This document shows positions 26,001-36,555 of a stretch of 64,000 bases of DNA, piece by piece. Made by a program: the position numbers and the translations under genes. Each line of letters starts with the position of its first letter. The stretch's first letter is position 1. Source of the stretch: Nomia melanderi (lineage: Eukaryota; Arthropoda; Insecta; Hymenoptera; Halictidae); assembly GCF_051020985.1 (NCBI RefSeq), contig NC_135002.1, forward strand, positions 2,418,001 to 2,482,000, in the 5' to 3' direction. The notes under the pieces were generated by a model. It did not search any database and was not told the origin of the DNA. It saw only the letters and a program-made list of their open reading frames with translations.

Positions 26001-29000
26001 CGATGTACTCGTACGCGTAGGATACGGTTGTGTATATGATTCTGACGAACACGTCGTCCTCCCAGTAGTAACGCAACTGCGCCAGCCACTCGAAGTCCGT
26101 CTCGTCCGTGATCCTCTTGTCGATCAGGGACTTCACGACGTCCATCGCGTGGACGTCGAGCGTGATCAGAGCGTTTATCGTCGTTCGATTCTGTCTCGAC
26201 AATTTACCTGAGGAATGGCAACTCGTTCAACGACGGCAAGAAAGTTTCTCTATTAATCTAACTGTAACACTAATCTAATTTTACCACTAATCTAACTCTA
26301 ACACTAATCTCACTCTACCACTAATCTAACAGTAACACTAATCTAAGACCCCTACCCCTGATCAAATCGACCATCTCAAAAATCTGCTTCCTCAGCTTCT
26401 CATACAGAGTTTCCGTCGTCGAGCGGATGCGAGTCATCAGACTGTTCTGAACCTCCGTGCTCCAATAGATCTGAGCGACGCACAGCACGACCATACCCGG
26501 CCAGATGAGCACCCACGTGGCTCGTTGGTTCACCTCGTAATCTCGATAGCTCATCAGGATCTCGTGCCTCACGGATTTCACCATTTGTTCTTCGACCTAC
26601 GTTGAACATACCAAGAATCATCTCCACGCTAATCATCGTCGACCGAGAGGAATATATCTATATACTTGAACCAGCCACCTCTCCACGCAGCCTCTCGCCG
26701 CCGCTGTTGAAATCTTCTCCTGCATCGTCACCTCCTCGTTGTCCTCGCTGAACATCGAATATATCTCCAGCTGGTGATCGAATCTAAGAGACACTCTCTT
26801 TTAGAAGTGTAGGACCGTTAAAAATTAGTGCGACTGAGTGAGTGTATGGCCGAGCGAATCAGGTTATTTAACAAATTGAAGAAAAGAGTTGTAAAGACCT
26901 TAATGCAACAGAAGGGACTACATTTACAGTCTCGCCAAATCTTCTCACCCCAACTTGTTTATTCCCTCGAAGCATTTCCGAAGGTGAGGCTGGACGCGCA
27001 GGGGCTCCTTTGTCTCCGACAGTATCTCGAGCATGTCCTCGTTGCTCAGAAAGAAGAATCGCGGAAAGTAGAGCCTCTTCTTCTCCAGGTAGTTCAGAAC
27101 ACCGTCGTTCACCTTCTCCATCGACGCGTTCGCCTCCCGCATAATCTCTAAAAGACCCACCTACGCAGAAACTCACGCGTGTCTGTCGTGCCGGTGATTT
27201 CTACGCTTACGGAGCCCGCTGTCTCTCGAACTCGGGGTTCCTTCGCGACGCCGTTCATCGCGCTGCGAAATATCCGGTCGACTTGACTGAACAGCACTTC
27301 CTCCTCCGGCAGCTGTGCTACGATGTCCTTGCTCGAGAAGATCGGCAACAGGTACATCCACTGTACTTGTACCTAATACGAGCGAATGAACTCTCGGTCA
27401 ATCACCTGTCGCTTGTTTATCTTTCGAATGACCGACAGCTGATCGGCAGCCCTAACGACAGCTAGCGTTGGTGTTCCTTTTATTCGTTTCTAACTGCCGT
27501 TTTGACTTTAACTGTGTATCTTCCTACACTACAATAGGAACAACCGAAGGTCTTGTACCTTGGTCCATTCGTCGATGGTCGACTGTATCCGGAGCAGCAA
27601 TTGGTAGAAGTTCTTCACTTCCTCCTCGATGAGCTTGACGAACGCGGAGCCTCGCATGGCTTGGACTTTGACGATGTGCTCCTCCAGAATCGCTTGGATG
27701 TCGTCCAGCTGCGCTAGAATGTTCACCCCGGTGTCTTTGTACGACACGCTGGTGAACACAATGTCGTCCCATTCCTTCATCATCTTCGTCAACGACTCCT
27801 CGAGCATCAGTTCCTTCGTCGCGCTCGTACTTATCATTTCGTATCTGCGTAGAGAATAGATTCCAGTAGCGTCGTTAGCTTTTCGTGGGCAGAAATCTTC
27901 TTACTTCTCCAGGTCGTCCAGGAAGTTCATGTTTATAATTTTCCGGAAGGTTGTCCCGGCGTCAGGGGTGACGTCGAACCCGGCTATCGTCGACATGTCG
28001 TCCCAGTGAATCTGCTTCAGGGCGGGGTTGCGGAACACCACTAGGAGCGGCAGGCATTGCTGTGTTTGAATATTGGAAACGAGTAAGACGCCGGTTTTTG
28101 AGGGGAATTTCTATGCATGGAGATTCACCTTGAACCATTTGATGTCTTCGATCAGTTGGTGGCAAAGTTTTAGAGGCGCCGGTTGCTGATAGGGGTCCGG
28201 ATCGTCTGGCGAGCCTATGAAGCTGATGCATGCATTTTTATTATACGTCTCTGTGAACCCTCGTGAACTTTTAACCCTTTCGATACAAGGGTGACTATAG
28301 TCACCGGTTACAAAAGTGGAGCCAAAAATTAAGACAATGTACGATAACAAAAGCACCTCCATGGGAAAGTGATAAACACATTGTTATGAACGCAAATCAT
28401 TTTGCTTTTAAAAACAGTGTCACCATGGCGTTGAGACAAAGGAGCCTCGAACGTTGAAGACTGGGGGTCACCGGTGACCCAACCAAATCGAATTACTGTG
28501 GTTCATTCAATTAAACGATGATTATTTGAAAACATTTGTGTATTGTACACAATGCTACTTAACGCGATGCCATTTTTTCCATTTTCCACACGAGGAACTT
28601 CGCAGTGAGACCCACAGTAGCGAAAGGGTTAACCTTTGCACTCGAAAGGTGACTCTCAGTCACCACTTGATTTGATACAGCAAAACTATGAAGTTGAATA
28701 TTTACTATTTTAAATTAAACTTTGTATCGCGATGTGAAATATTGAAATAAAATAGCTTCGCTGCTTAATTTATCTGTGAATTATCGTTAAATCAGTTTCA
28801 AACAATGTCGTCTTTATCTCATCGGACAATGTTCAAATATTTCTACCGAAAAACTTCGGAGTGCAAAGGGTTAAATGTAGTTCAACGCTGCATTCCGTAC
28901 CCATACGGATAGCTGGTCGCGAGCTCCATTTTGATCCTCGTCCTGTAATGTTTACCGATCTTCGTGAACTCCCCGAAGTACTCGGTTGTCTTGTTCTCGA

Positions 29001-32000
29001 TGTCGTTCGAGTTCAAGTACTCGAACGGCCCGTCCAGCCAGACGTCCCGGTGCCGTCGCCACTGATAACCGCGATAAATTAAATCGTAATACGGCATTAT
29101 GATCTCCTTGAGCTCTTTGATCCGCGGATAATGGGAGAGCGGATATTTAAACAACGCCTCCTCGTCGTTGATACATTTAACCCTCTCGTTCATGCGTTCC
29201 AAGTCGCGCGCGAACTTCCGCATGTACTCGATGTACTCCTGTATGCGATCTGCGTCGTCCATGTCATTCAGTATCTCCAACCTGCAAGCAACCAGCTGAT
29301 GATACAAAGAAAATAGGAGACCAAAGATAACAGTGACTTGGATAGATGATGATTGCAATTTAACTGATTACTTCATTTTATTCACCACTTCCGGTGCAAA
29401 ATGAAATAAATCAGCAAGATGCCAATATACTGATATGTGACTTCAAAGTTACATGAGCCTACAGAGGGTTAACCTAGGAAAAGTGTCTTCGACGTCCTTA
29501 TTCAATATCTCCACTCTGCTTTGAAGCTTCTCCTCCAGCTCGAACTTCGCTTGCTCGTAGAGAGCGCTGTTCTGCTCGAATATCGGTCGGATCCGCTTTA
29601 ACCAGTGTATGGTGGTGTTGTTCAGTTCCATGTGATCTTTGGACAACGTGGTCATCTCGATGAGTGTCGCCATCATACGCAACGACAGAGTAATCTTCTC
29701 CTCCAGCGACCTCATCGTTGTCGACGCAGCCGTTAGCATGTAGTCACCTGAGAATTTAAGTCGATTATATATTTAGTTTAATATCTGATTTGATGTTAGA
29801 TCAGATTTTCATGTGTAAAATGTTCACCTAGCTCCAATAGCTGCTTGGTAGTGTTCGGCACATTCAGTGCTCGCTCCCTTATAGCCTCGAATGTGTTGCA
29901 TATATCAAGGTTGAAGAACCAATGCCTGTTCACCAGCTCCTCAATGATGGATTGTCTCACGTTTCTCGTGTATTCGAGGAGACCTGCCTTCGCTGCGACT
30001 TGATCGATTATCCCAATCGAGAAGTACTCGTAGTCCGGCTGAAACAATTTCTCACTGTAGAACCAACGCGAAATTCGAACTTTTAAAATTAACTTTTCGA
30101 GTAACGGTTTTAAGTCACGGTTGCAATCCTTTGAATTCGAGAGGCGAAACTCATTTGCCATTTCATTCGATACATCGAAATTGAGCACTGAAATTCAATA
30201 TTCGATTTTGTGCTAGGTAGCAGCACGTGAACCTTGGAAATAAATTAGTTCCAATCCTTAATTTATGTAAGATTTTCCTTTAAGTTACTTGCTAACAATT
30301 ATCAATATTTCAACAGAGGAATAATGAATATTTATAACGAAAAATATTGTCGAGTGCAAAGCGTTAATTCACGGTTGCAAGTGGTACAGCAAATCGTTGT
30401 GAACATATACGAACGAAAAAAAAATATTATCAGGAACCATCAATGATCTGGTCGAAACCTTCGACTTTCTCGATTGAAACTTTTGAAACGAACGATTCGA
30501 GTAACGATTTTAAATCGCGATTGCAAGTGGTACACGAAATCGTGAACATGTACAAACCAAAAGAAAATATCAAGAATCATCAACGATAATTTACCATGCC
30601 ATGAATTTCTCGAATGAACTGGTTGAAACCTTCGACCTTCTGGACGCACTCTTGAAAACTTTGCCCCGAACGAACATAGTCGACGATCTCTCGTTGCGTC
30701 TCCGAATCGAAGACAACCCGGAACCGTCCCCGCAGATTCTCGACGTAATCGATCAACGGTCGATAAGTGTCGTTCAAAATCACCGCGAGCCGTTTGCGAG
30801 CCTCCTCCAAGTACCATTCCGGTAGAATGACTTTGACGTGTTCGCGAGTGGTCTTCGCGTTGACCCAGGAGTCCAGCGACGGCAGTTGCTGGCCGACGTG
30901 ACGGATTTGATCGATAACGTAATGGAACGAGAAACAAATTTCCTGAATGGTCGGGCTAAGGAACAACTCGTTGGCCTCGCATTTTAGTCGCAGCTGGAAA
31001 GTAGAAGATATCGTAATTTTCGATTAATCGCATCGGTCACGTGACAGTTAGATGTATCGTTACAAAAGGGATGATCGGTAATGTAGAGTACGTCAGTAAA
31101 ATTTTGTGTACGTGACCATCGATTTACGCGAACTTTTTTCACCCTCGTTTTTACTCGGTAAATCACTAAAATTTACTCGGTTAATTAATTAAATACTATT
31201 TACGCGGTAGTTTTTAGATCTGAATTTTGTTCGTTTTTATTGAGTCTAATTAGAAAACCTCGGTCGATAACTTGTAAATGAAGTTTGTCAGCGAATGAGA
31301 TTGGTAATAGCATGAGGCGTACTTTCAACAATGGCACGGAGCTCCTGTTGCTCAACATCTCGAGCAGATGTTCGACGGTTTTTATCATGCGTGTGACCAC
31401 TTGAAGACCGAGTAAATGATTCGCGCAGTTGAGAAAATCGGCGAGGGCGTGCGAGGGTACGTCGTGAAGGTAGCGCGGTTGGGAAATCAGCCGCACGATG
31501 TCGCCGTAGTAGGTGCCAGTGATGGCGAGCGCGCCTTTTTTCGTATCCGCTTCCACCAAGTCCAGGAACCTAGATTAGATCGTACGGTGTTCGAGTTAGT
31601 TCGACTAGTAACCTATGTATAATGATATAAGTTGACCTCACAATATGACCGCACAATTCAGTTTTCTGAAAATTAGCCGGTACACAATGTGTTAACGTTC
31701 TGTCGCGTGCTGCTTCCACTGATTGACCGTTAAATCATTCGCGAGTGCAGAACGTCTCAGAAATGAAGACGTCTAATTTTCCGTTTTTGCGTACGAGTAT
31801 TAGAATCGAGTGCTAAACGAATCAATAAATTAACCCCTTGCCATACAGTGATAAGTGAGACTCGTGATAAAGATTTTTAGATTGAACAAAAATCAGTGTC
31901 ATTCGTTGCAACGGATAAAAAAAACTATTTTGCTATTAAATTTCATTGAACACGTTGACTGCCGCGAAAAACAGCGTTTTATGTATCACTTATCCTTTCT

Positions 32001-33107
32001 ACAGCAAAGATAAAAATTATTAATTCTGATATGACAATTTTTATATTACCATATCATCTAGTTATTTACCTTACGGAAAATTTGTATTCGAAATGAATTA
32101 TCTCTCAAGTAATTATTTTCTTGTAATTTGAAAGCTCCGGTCATCAGTGACCGTGGCAGTCAAAGTGTTGAACAATTTTCCTACGTTCCTTCGAAATCAT
32201 CAATAGTAAAATGGGGTTAAATAAAATTAAATAAAATTAAAAGAATACAGAAAATAGAAATAAGAATACAGAAATATACAACGAAGTGCTGCCAAAGTAT
32301 TCAAGCCACAGAGGACGATTTTGAAAGTCTACCTGTTGAAATCGAGGTACTCCAGTTCCCGATAACGGTTGAAATTGCATATCCACTCCGGCATCAGGCA
32401 ATGACCTCTAGCGACGATGTTCCTGAGCAGCTTATGCGGTAAGTAGAATCTCCTCATTATCGTGCAACGATTCCTCAAATACTTCGGATACAGATTCGTT
32501 CTACCAGCTAATTTGTACGGCGGGATCGGCACCAATTGCTCGTTGCACGGTTCCTGGCATTCCACGGCGATCACGCGTTTCACCGCCTGCTCGTGCATCG
32601 ACCGTTGGTAACGCGTCTTCGTTTCGTTCAGTTGATCCTCGAAGATGCTCGCGTATTTCAACCGTAACCGATCCGTCACCAAGTTTCGAATGTTGTCCTC
32701 CCATTCCTGAAATATCGAGCAATTATCCAGTCGAATTTCGATTGTGTTCAACTGTACATAAAATTTCGAATTGCCTACTGGAGCTAGGCTGTTCGCGGGC
32801 AATCTATCCGCGAACTCCTTCATCTTCGCAAAGTAGCAACCTTCAGGTTGCTCCAGCAAGCATTCGTGATCGGTTCGACACTCTCTCGGATGTCTTTCGT
32901 GGTAGATTTTGGACTTCCTGATTTCCGATGCTATCGCGTCGTGCATTTTCTCTCTGTCAATCTTAAAAATGAATATAAATGAATATAAATGAATATAAGT
33001 GAATGTAAATGAATAACATTCACCGATGAAAATACCTTTTCCAGTCTAAACGTGTGTTCAGGTAATTTCCTCGCCTTCGCGAAGGATTCTGAGTCCTCGT
33101 TTTCCAT
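14047..33107 (-). CDS. Inner-arm axonemal dynein heavy chain, DNAH3/7/12 class
   Basis: ATP-driven microtubule motor of axonemal inner arms (sperm flagella, sensory cilia). Exons: 33036-33107, 32333-32961, 31323-31569, 30595-30993, 29828-30187, 29474-29747, 28901-29281, 28129-28222, 27905-28059, 27559-27844, 27211-27372, 26949-27160, 26666-26783, 26356-26596, 25961-26207, 22460-25643, 21781-22382, 21436-21722, 21121-21374, 20130-20426, 19378-19873, 18296-19041, 17661-18014, 16663-17129, 16452-16603, 15953-16199, 15089-15497, 14676-14939, 14047-14397. Total about 3,995 codons, the length of DNAH7. Exon 16 holds four P-loops: AAA1 GPAGTGKT (about residue 1312), AAA2 GEPFGGKT, AAA3 GETGTGKS and AAA4 VGGSGRQS. 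The stalk and microtubule-binding domain fall in exons 18-20. The C-terminus is WIKRGLALLCQLDN. All joins agree in phase except exon 4 to 5, which is one base off. The start ATG at 33107 is the likeliest but is not proven. The exact DNAH orthologue (Dhc36C or Dhc62B of flies) needs a tree. Confidence 0.93.
14440..14653. mobile_element. TTAA-type MITE, family C, in last dynein intron
   Basis: 214 bp bounded by TTAA on both sides, with inverted ends CACGTTGAACGCC and GGCATTCAACGTG. It fills most of the intron between dynein exons 28 and 29 (14398-14675). A related element is at 31946-32172. Non-coding. Confidence 0.75.
15559..15642. mobile_element. Family D MITE fragment (one end)
   Basis: It begins TTAACCCTCTATGGGCCGAATTC. 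The next 75 bp match the reverse complement of 7170-7249 in Cul3 intron 8. The other end is missing, and a family A element abuts it. It lies in dynein intron 26. Confidence 0.7.
15643..15885. mobile_element. TTAA-type MITE, family A, in dynein intron 26
   Basis: 243 bp from TTAA to TTAA with ends CCATTTGCACTCGG and CAGTGCAAAGGG. It is homologous over most of its length to 28629-28874: the same GGTGACT...TCACCACTTGATTT segment near the left, AAATAAAATAGC in the middle, and TTTATCTCATC...TGTTCAAAT near the right. Non-coding, but read from the dynein side it contains a good splice donor (see findings). Confidence 0.85.
16301..16420. repeat. 8-bp minisatellite GAAACTTA, dynein intron 25
   Basis: About 15 tandem copies of an octamer with core AAACTT and variable last two bases (AG, CT, GG). 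The same unit makes up the larger array at 17277-17630. Only exons 24 and 25 lie between the two arrays. Confidence 0.9.
17277..17630. repeat. 8-bp minisatellite AAACTTNN, dynein intron 23
   Basis: About 44 tandem octamers covering some 350 bp. Unit variants are AAACTTAG, AAACTTGG, AAACTTCC and AAACTTCT, plus a short inverted-looking run of AAAGTTCC. It fills most of the intron between dynein exons 23 and 24. Because AAACTT and AAGTTT alternate, the array can fold back on itself. Confidence 0.92.
26251..26347. repeat. 17-18 bp minisatellite in dynein intron 14
   Basis: Five to six imperfect copies of a unit close to CACTAATCTAACTCTAA. It lies in the intron between exons 14 and 15 and ends near the exon 14 donor. 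It superficially resembles a CTAA-rich telomere repeat but lacks the insect CCTAA unit. Confidence 0.85.
28271..28632. mobile_element. TTAA-type MITE, family B, in dynein intron 7
   Basis: 362 bp from TTAA to TTAA with ends CCCTTTCG and CGAAAGGG. An internal palindrome GTGACTATAGTCAC lies near the left end and GGGGTCACCGGTGACCC lies in the middle. It shares its right TTAA with the family A element that starts at 28629. Non-coding. Confidence 0.75.
28629..28874. mobile_element. TTAA-type MITE, family A, in dynein intron 7
   Basis: 246 bp from TTAA to TTAA with inverted ends CCTTTGCACTCGAAAG and CTTCGGAGTGCAAAGGG. It is the best-preserved copy of the family also seen at 15643-15885 and starting at 63853. 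Together with family B it makes up most of the 678-bp intron. Confidence 0.88.
29345..29472. mobile_element. Family D MITE end forming the donor side of dynein intron 6
   Basis: The right end reads CCTACAGAGGGTTAA. About 110 bp inside it match 6961-7060 of Cul3 intron 8 in reverse complement (for example GATGCCAATATACTGA and CTTCAAAGTTACATG). The left end is missing. The TTAA at 29469-29472 lies directly against the exon 6 boundary. Confidence 0.8.
30364..30660. repeat. Imperfect tandem duplication covering the end of dynein exon 4
   Basis: The 30367-30480 stretch resembles 30511-30660: both contain GCAAGTGGTACA, then a stretch near AACATATACGAACGAAAA, then GGT(T/C)GAAACCTTCGAC. The second copy overlaps the 3' end of exon 4 and its donor. 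The first is a decayed copy in intron 4 and can be read as a version of the peptide KVEGF. Confidence 0.75.
31570..32332 (-). other. Dynein intron 2
   Basis: 763-bp intron that holds the family C MITE at 31946-32172. A TTAACCCC motif near 31831 may be the end of a further TTAA element, but no matching partner was found. Confidence 0.6.
31946..32172. mobile_element. TTAA-type MITE, family C, in dynein intron 2
   Basis: About 227 bp with inverted ends AACACGTTGACTGCC and GGCAGTCAAAGTGTT. The flanking words are TTGA and TGAA rather than TTAA, so the target duplication has decayed. It is related in its ends to 14440-14653. Non-coding. Confidence 0.65.
32971..33014. repeat. 10-bp repeat GAATATAAAT in dynein intron 1
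   Basis: Four to five tandem copies fill most of the 74-bp first intron between the acceptor at 32962 and the donor at 33035. Confidence 0.85.
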
Positions 33108-33978
33108 TTTCAATCTTTTCAAGCGAATCTATTACGTCTCGGACGATAGTTTCATCGAGCAAAGAAATCGAAAGATCGAATTGAACATTGCCGGCATTGA
33201 CGTTTGACCGGTAACAAAAAATCCTAGTGCCTTGTTCCATGTGTCACGATTATTTTATTTAATTTTTTATTGCATTTGCAGGTATTCGGTTCTAGGACGG
33301 CGATGATAAAGTTGATGAATGCATTCAATTGATAATAATTAATACTCCAGGTTGTTTTGTAATCTATCAGTAACTGCAACTAATTTTTATAGTATTCCTA
33401 GCGAAAATTAGAAATGCAACACTTCTTCATCAAAATTTGGATGCGCGGAGAATCTAATAATTTTAGGGTAGTTTCTTTAAAATTCATTTTAAATATTTAA
33501 TATTATAACTGGTGCAATATTGGAGCTTACAGAGTTCAAAGGGTTAATATAATGAAACTAATTAATTGATTCAACCCTCTTTACTTACCGTTCACGGTAA
33601 GGGATGGCGTTGGAAATAAACAAAGAAATCATGGGTTCATCGTGAAGGAAGTCCAATTTACTAATAAAGAACAGCACGACCTAAGATTATAGGTACACTA
33701 CGGATTCCACGCGTTTCTAACGCAACAGTATAAAATTCAGCAAAATAGAAAAATCAAAGTATGGTTCAATGATGTTTTTATTTTATACGGAGCCTGGCAG
33801 GACCCTTCGTTTGATTCAGTTTTCTGTCAACTGGTCTGTAGAAATTTATATTTGCGTAAACATTCATAGTCTAATTAATTGTTGAGGAACAGAAGAAAAA
33901 CGGAAAAAAAATTTGATAGAAGCGAACGAGTCGTAGAAATACAATGGAAGTATAAAGCGTAGCGACATTATATAATTA

Positions 33979-34043
33979 TAATAGTAATAATAATAATAGT
34001 AGTAGTAGTAGTAGTAGTAATAATGATAATAATAATAATAATT
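33979..34043. repeat. AAT/AGT trinucleotide microsatellite
   Basis: Run of AATAAT, then AGTAGT, then AATAAT units. Confidence 0.9.
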
Positions 34044-34274
34044 TCAAATCGTTAGAAATCGTACGCTCGCCGTGTTCAGTCCGATCAGTTCTCGACGATG
34101 GTGCTTCCCGTAATCGTGCGTTAGTTGACTAGAACTTCGAATATCATGTCTTTACGGCTTCTACTATTCAACGTTCTCGTCGATTCTGATGCGATTAGCG
34201 ATAAGAGAAAATCCTGAGATTAATCTGATGCCTGACATCCCGATGTGTATGTTTCAGTTACGTTTCAATGATGT

Positions 34275-34279
34275 ACATA

Positions 34280-34316
<37 letters not shown>

Positions 34317-34357
34317 TTTTTTTCTGTATATATATATATATATATATATATGTACAT
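34275..34357. repeat. Paired (TA)n runs around a T tract
   Basis: Two TA runs of about 30 bp each flank a 16-bp T-rich spacer and are bounded by GTACATA and TATGTAC. The whole is an inverted repeat able to form a hairpin or cruciform. Confidence 0.9.
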
Positions 34358-35274
34358 ATTTTTTGTTGGCTATACAATACGTGACGTAACATTATCAACA
34401 GACTGCGGACATCATGCATTTACAGCAACACTCAATTGCTCGACAAATTTATCTTTGGACAAATTTCATGTTCGACAAAATTCTTAGAGTGTTTCAAACG
34501 AATGTCGAGCCCTCGATGGATGAAAAATTGTATGTCCATGACTTGATGACTGGTAAAGGCAAGAACAAGAATTTTGAATCGGTTACGTATAACTATCAGC
34601 AAATTAGAATCGAAGGAATGAAAATTGATTAGACCATATCCATAAATTTCTAATCCTCAGTCATCAAGTTGTGGACACGTGCATGAATATTCGCAGTCTG
34701 GATATCACTTGGATACATTGAAGACGTTTGTCCACGGTACGCTTCCATGACGAACAAGCGTAACAGCCTTTTTCCATTGGACAAAGATCGCTGAACGATC
34801 GTGTCTCGTTCACAGAAATTTCGCCGCTTTAGTTTCTCATTTAGTGCATCATCTCGCTGTTCCGGTTCGTTTCGTTTCTTTTTTGTTTTTTACAAAGTGT
34901 CATACTACCCTAATCTATAACCGAGATGTACAATCGCTTCATTCCTCGACGCGTAAGTAATTCTATGTACAAAGATGCAACTGAATACCGCGCGCTTTCC
35001 CATGCATCCTCCCCCACCCTCCCCCCATAATCCACGCTCCCTCTCACTCGTTTACACACACACTCTCTCTCGCCCCTTTCTCTCTCACGGATCTGCAACG
35101 AAACGAGAAATATAATTCTGTTTACAATAGATATATCGGCAAAGCGATGCTATATACAAAGTGTTTATCGATGCGTGATAACGAGCGTGTCATCGAATAA
35201 CGTTTACAGTACAAACAATTGTTAACAATAACGAAGGCTTCAGTTATTTACGTACTATAGTAGAATATACATGT

Positions 35275-35530
35275 ATTTTTTTTATATTATATTTATATAT
35301 ATTTATATATGTATATATATACATACGGACACATATAACACACATCATACATATATATGTGTGTATATATATACAGGTACATACATGTGTACACACAAGG
35401 TGAAGAGAAAAATTGCGCAACTGCAAAAATTACAAAAGAAATGTATGTACACATATATATGTATATACCTATATATATATGTTATATACATATGTATGCA
35501 TGTATGTGTATGTATATGTGTATATATGTA
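35275..35530. repeat. TA/TG/CA microsatellite region
   Basis: A quarter kilobase dominated by ATATAT, ACATAC and GTGTAT words. It generates false frames rich in Tyr, Ile and Cys on both strands. Confidence 0.85.
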
Positions 35531-36555
35531 TACGATGCACGAGTAACAAGTTAGGACGAGGAAGATTACGAATAATTCGCGTTACTGCCATGCATATTTA
35601 CGACGACGGGATTTACCTTAGGTTCATTAACATTCTCCGTGAGGCATTTCTGGTCAACTTAGAATAAGTTGTAAACACTCGATGCTAGTTAGCAGCGTCT
35701 CAGACGCAATTGCAATTTGTAGAAAGTATTTGGAACAGTGAACGTTGCGAAGCTAACAGAATCAAAAGAATACGTATTTCCCTAACGTGTCGCTTAATGT
35801 GACGAGTTTTCGTTTCGTGAAAACATTTACAGCCCTCTTGTCGTGCACACGCGTACGAAACAGCGGAGGGTCTCTCTCTCTCTCTCGTGAAAAATATGCA
35901 GACTATCTTTCTCATTCGAACAGGTAACTGACGTTCTTTGCCAAATAAAATGGAATATTCGTGTAGAGGTATAAATGCATTTCGACGCCATGGCTCGAGT
36001 GTTCGGAACACAACGAGAAACAAACAGTTTTGAAAGATAATACATAGCGATATGCGCGAGCACACTCTTTTTTAAATCACGTTCCACAAAGCGATAACTA
36101 TAAATGAAATTAAACGTTTCGGCTACAATGAGAAAGCAATCAGAACAATTCAATGCGAACGAAAACTCTGTACAAAAGACAAAATATATAGATTCACATT
36201 CTACATAAGTCTTCGCTTAAACGTATCACAATTAAGTATGCAATTAGTATAATTCTCTGTGTAAGTTTGTCATCGCGTGTGAACGAAATTAAAATGAATC
36301 TCTGAATATTTATAATATTTATATGTATATGTATACTCATACGTGTATATATGCTTTTGTAAATCCTCTTTCTTAAAACGATACAAAGAATTACACTATA
36401 TAAAAATAACGTTTCCCCCGTTTTTTTTTTCCTTTTTAAAGATAAAATCACATTTCACTGTTCTGCGGTAAACACCTTCGTAAGATAACAAACTGAATCT
36501 CTTTGTTTTTCTATGTGTCTGGAGGCGTTCTCGACCGGTTCTCTCCGGTGTCGGT

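Larger units (their letters stand above)
33108..36555. other. Intergenic region / 3' UTR of muskelin, microsatellite-rich
   Basis: 3.4 kb between the dynein start and the muskelin stop, both minus strand. It contains trinucleotide repeats (33979-34043), a TA-rich palindromic repeat (34275-34357), a mixed TA/TG/CA region (35275-35530) and a TC run near 35872. No open frame resembles a known protein. A minus frame just upstream of the chosen dynein ATG (33110-33240) might include a further 5' exon. Confidence 0.6.

Noticed and set aside
26251..26347. Interstitial telomere repeat
   Set aside because: The unit is 17-18 bp and lacks uninterrupted CCTAA/TTAGG pentamers.
30420..30480. A duplicated copy of part of exon 4 as an alternative (mutually exclusive) dynein exon
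   Set aside because: It can encode a KVEGFDQ-like peptide, but no splice sites place it in phase with exons 4 and 5, so it is treated as a decayed duplication.
33108..33240. Upstream extension of the dynein N-terminus in the 33058-33240 frame
   Set aside because: It runs in a different frame from the exon that splices correctly, and no donor/acceptor pair joins the two. A distant 5' exon is still possible.
35244..35667. Several Tyr/Ile/Cys-rich open frames
   Set aside because: They translate the TA/TG microsatellite region on both strands.
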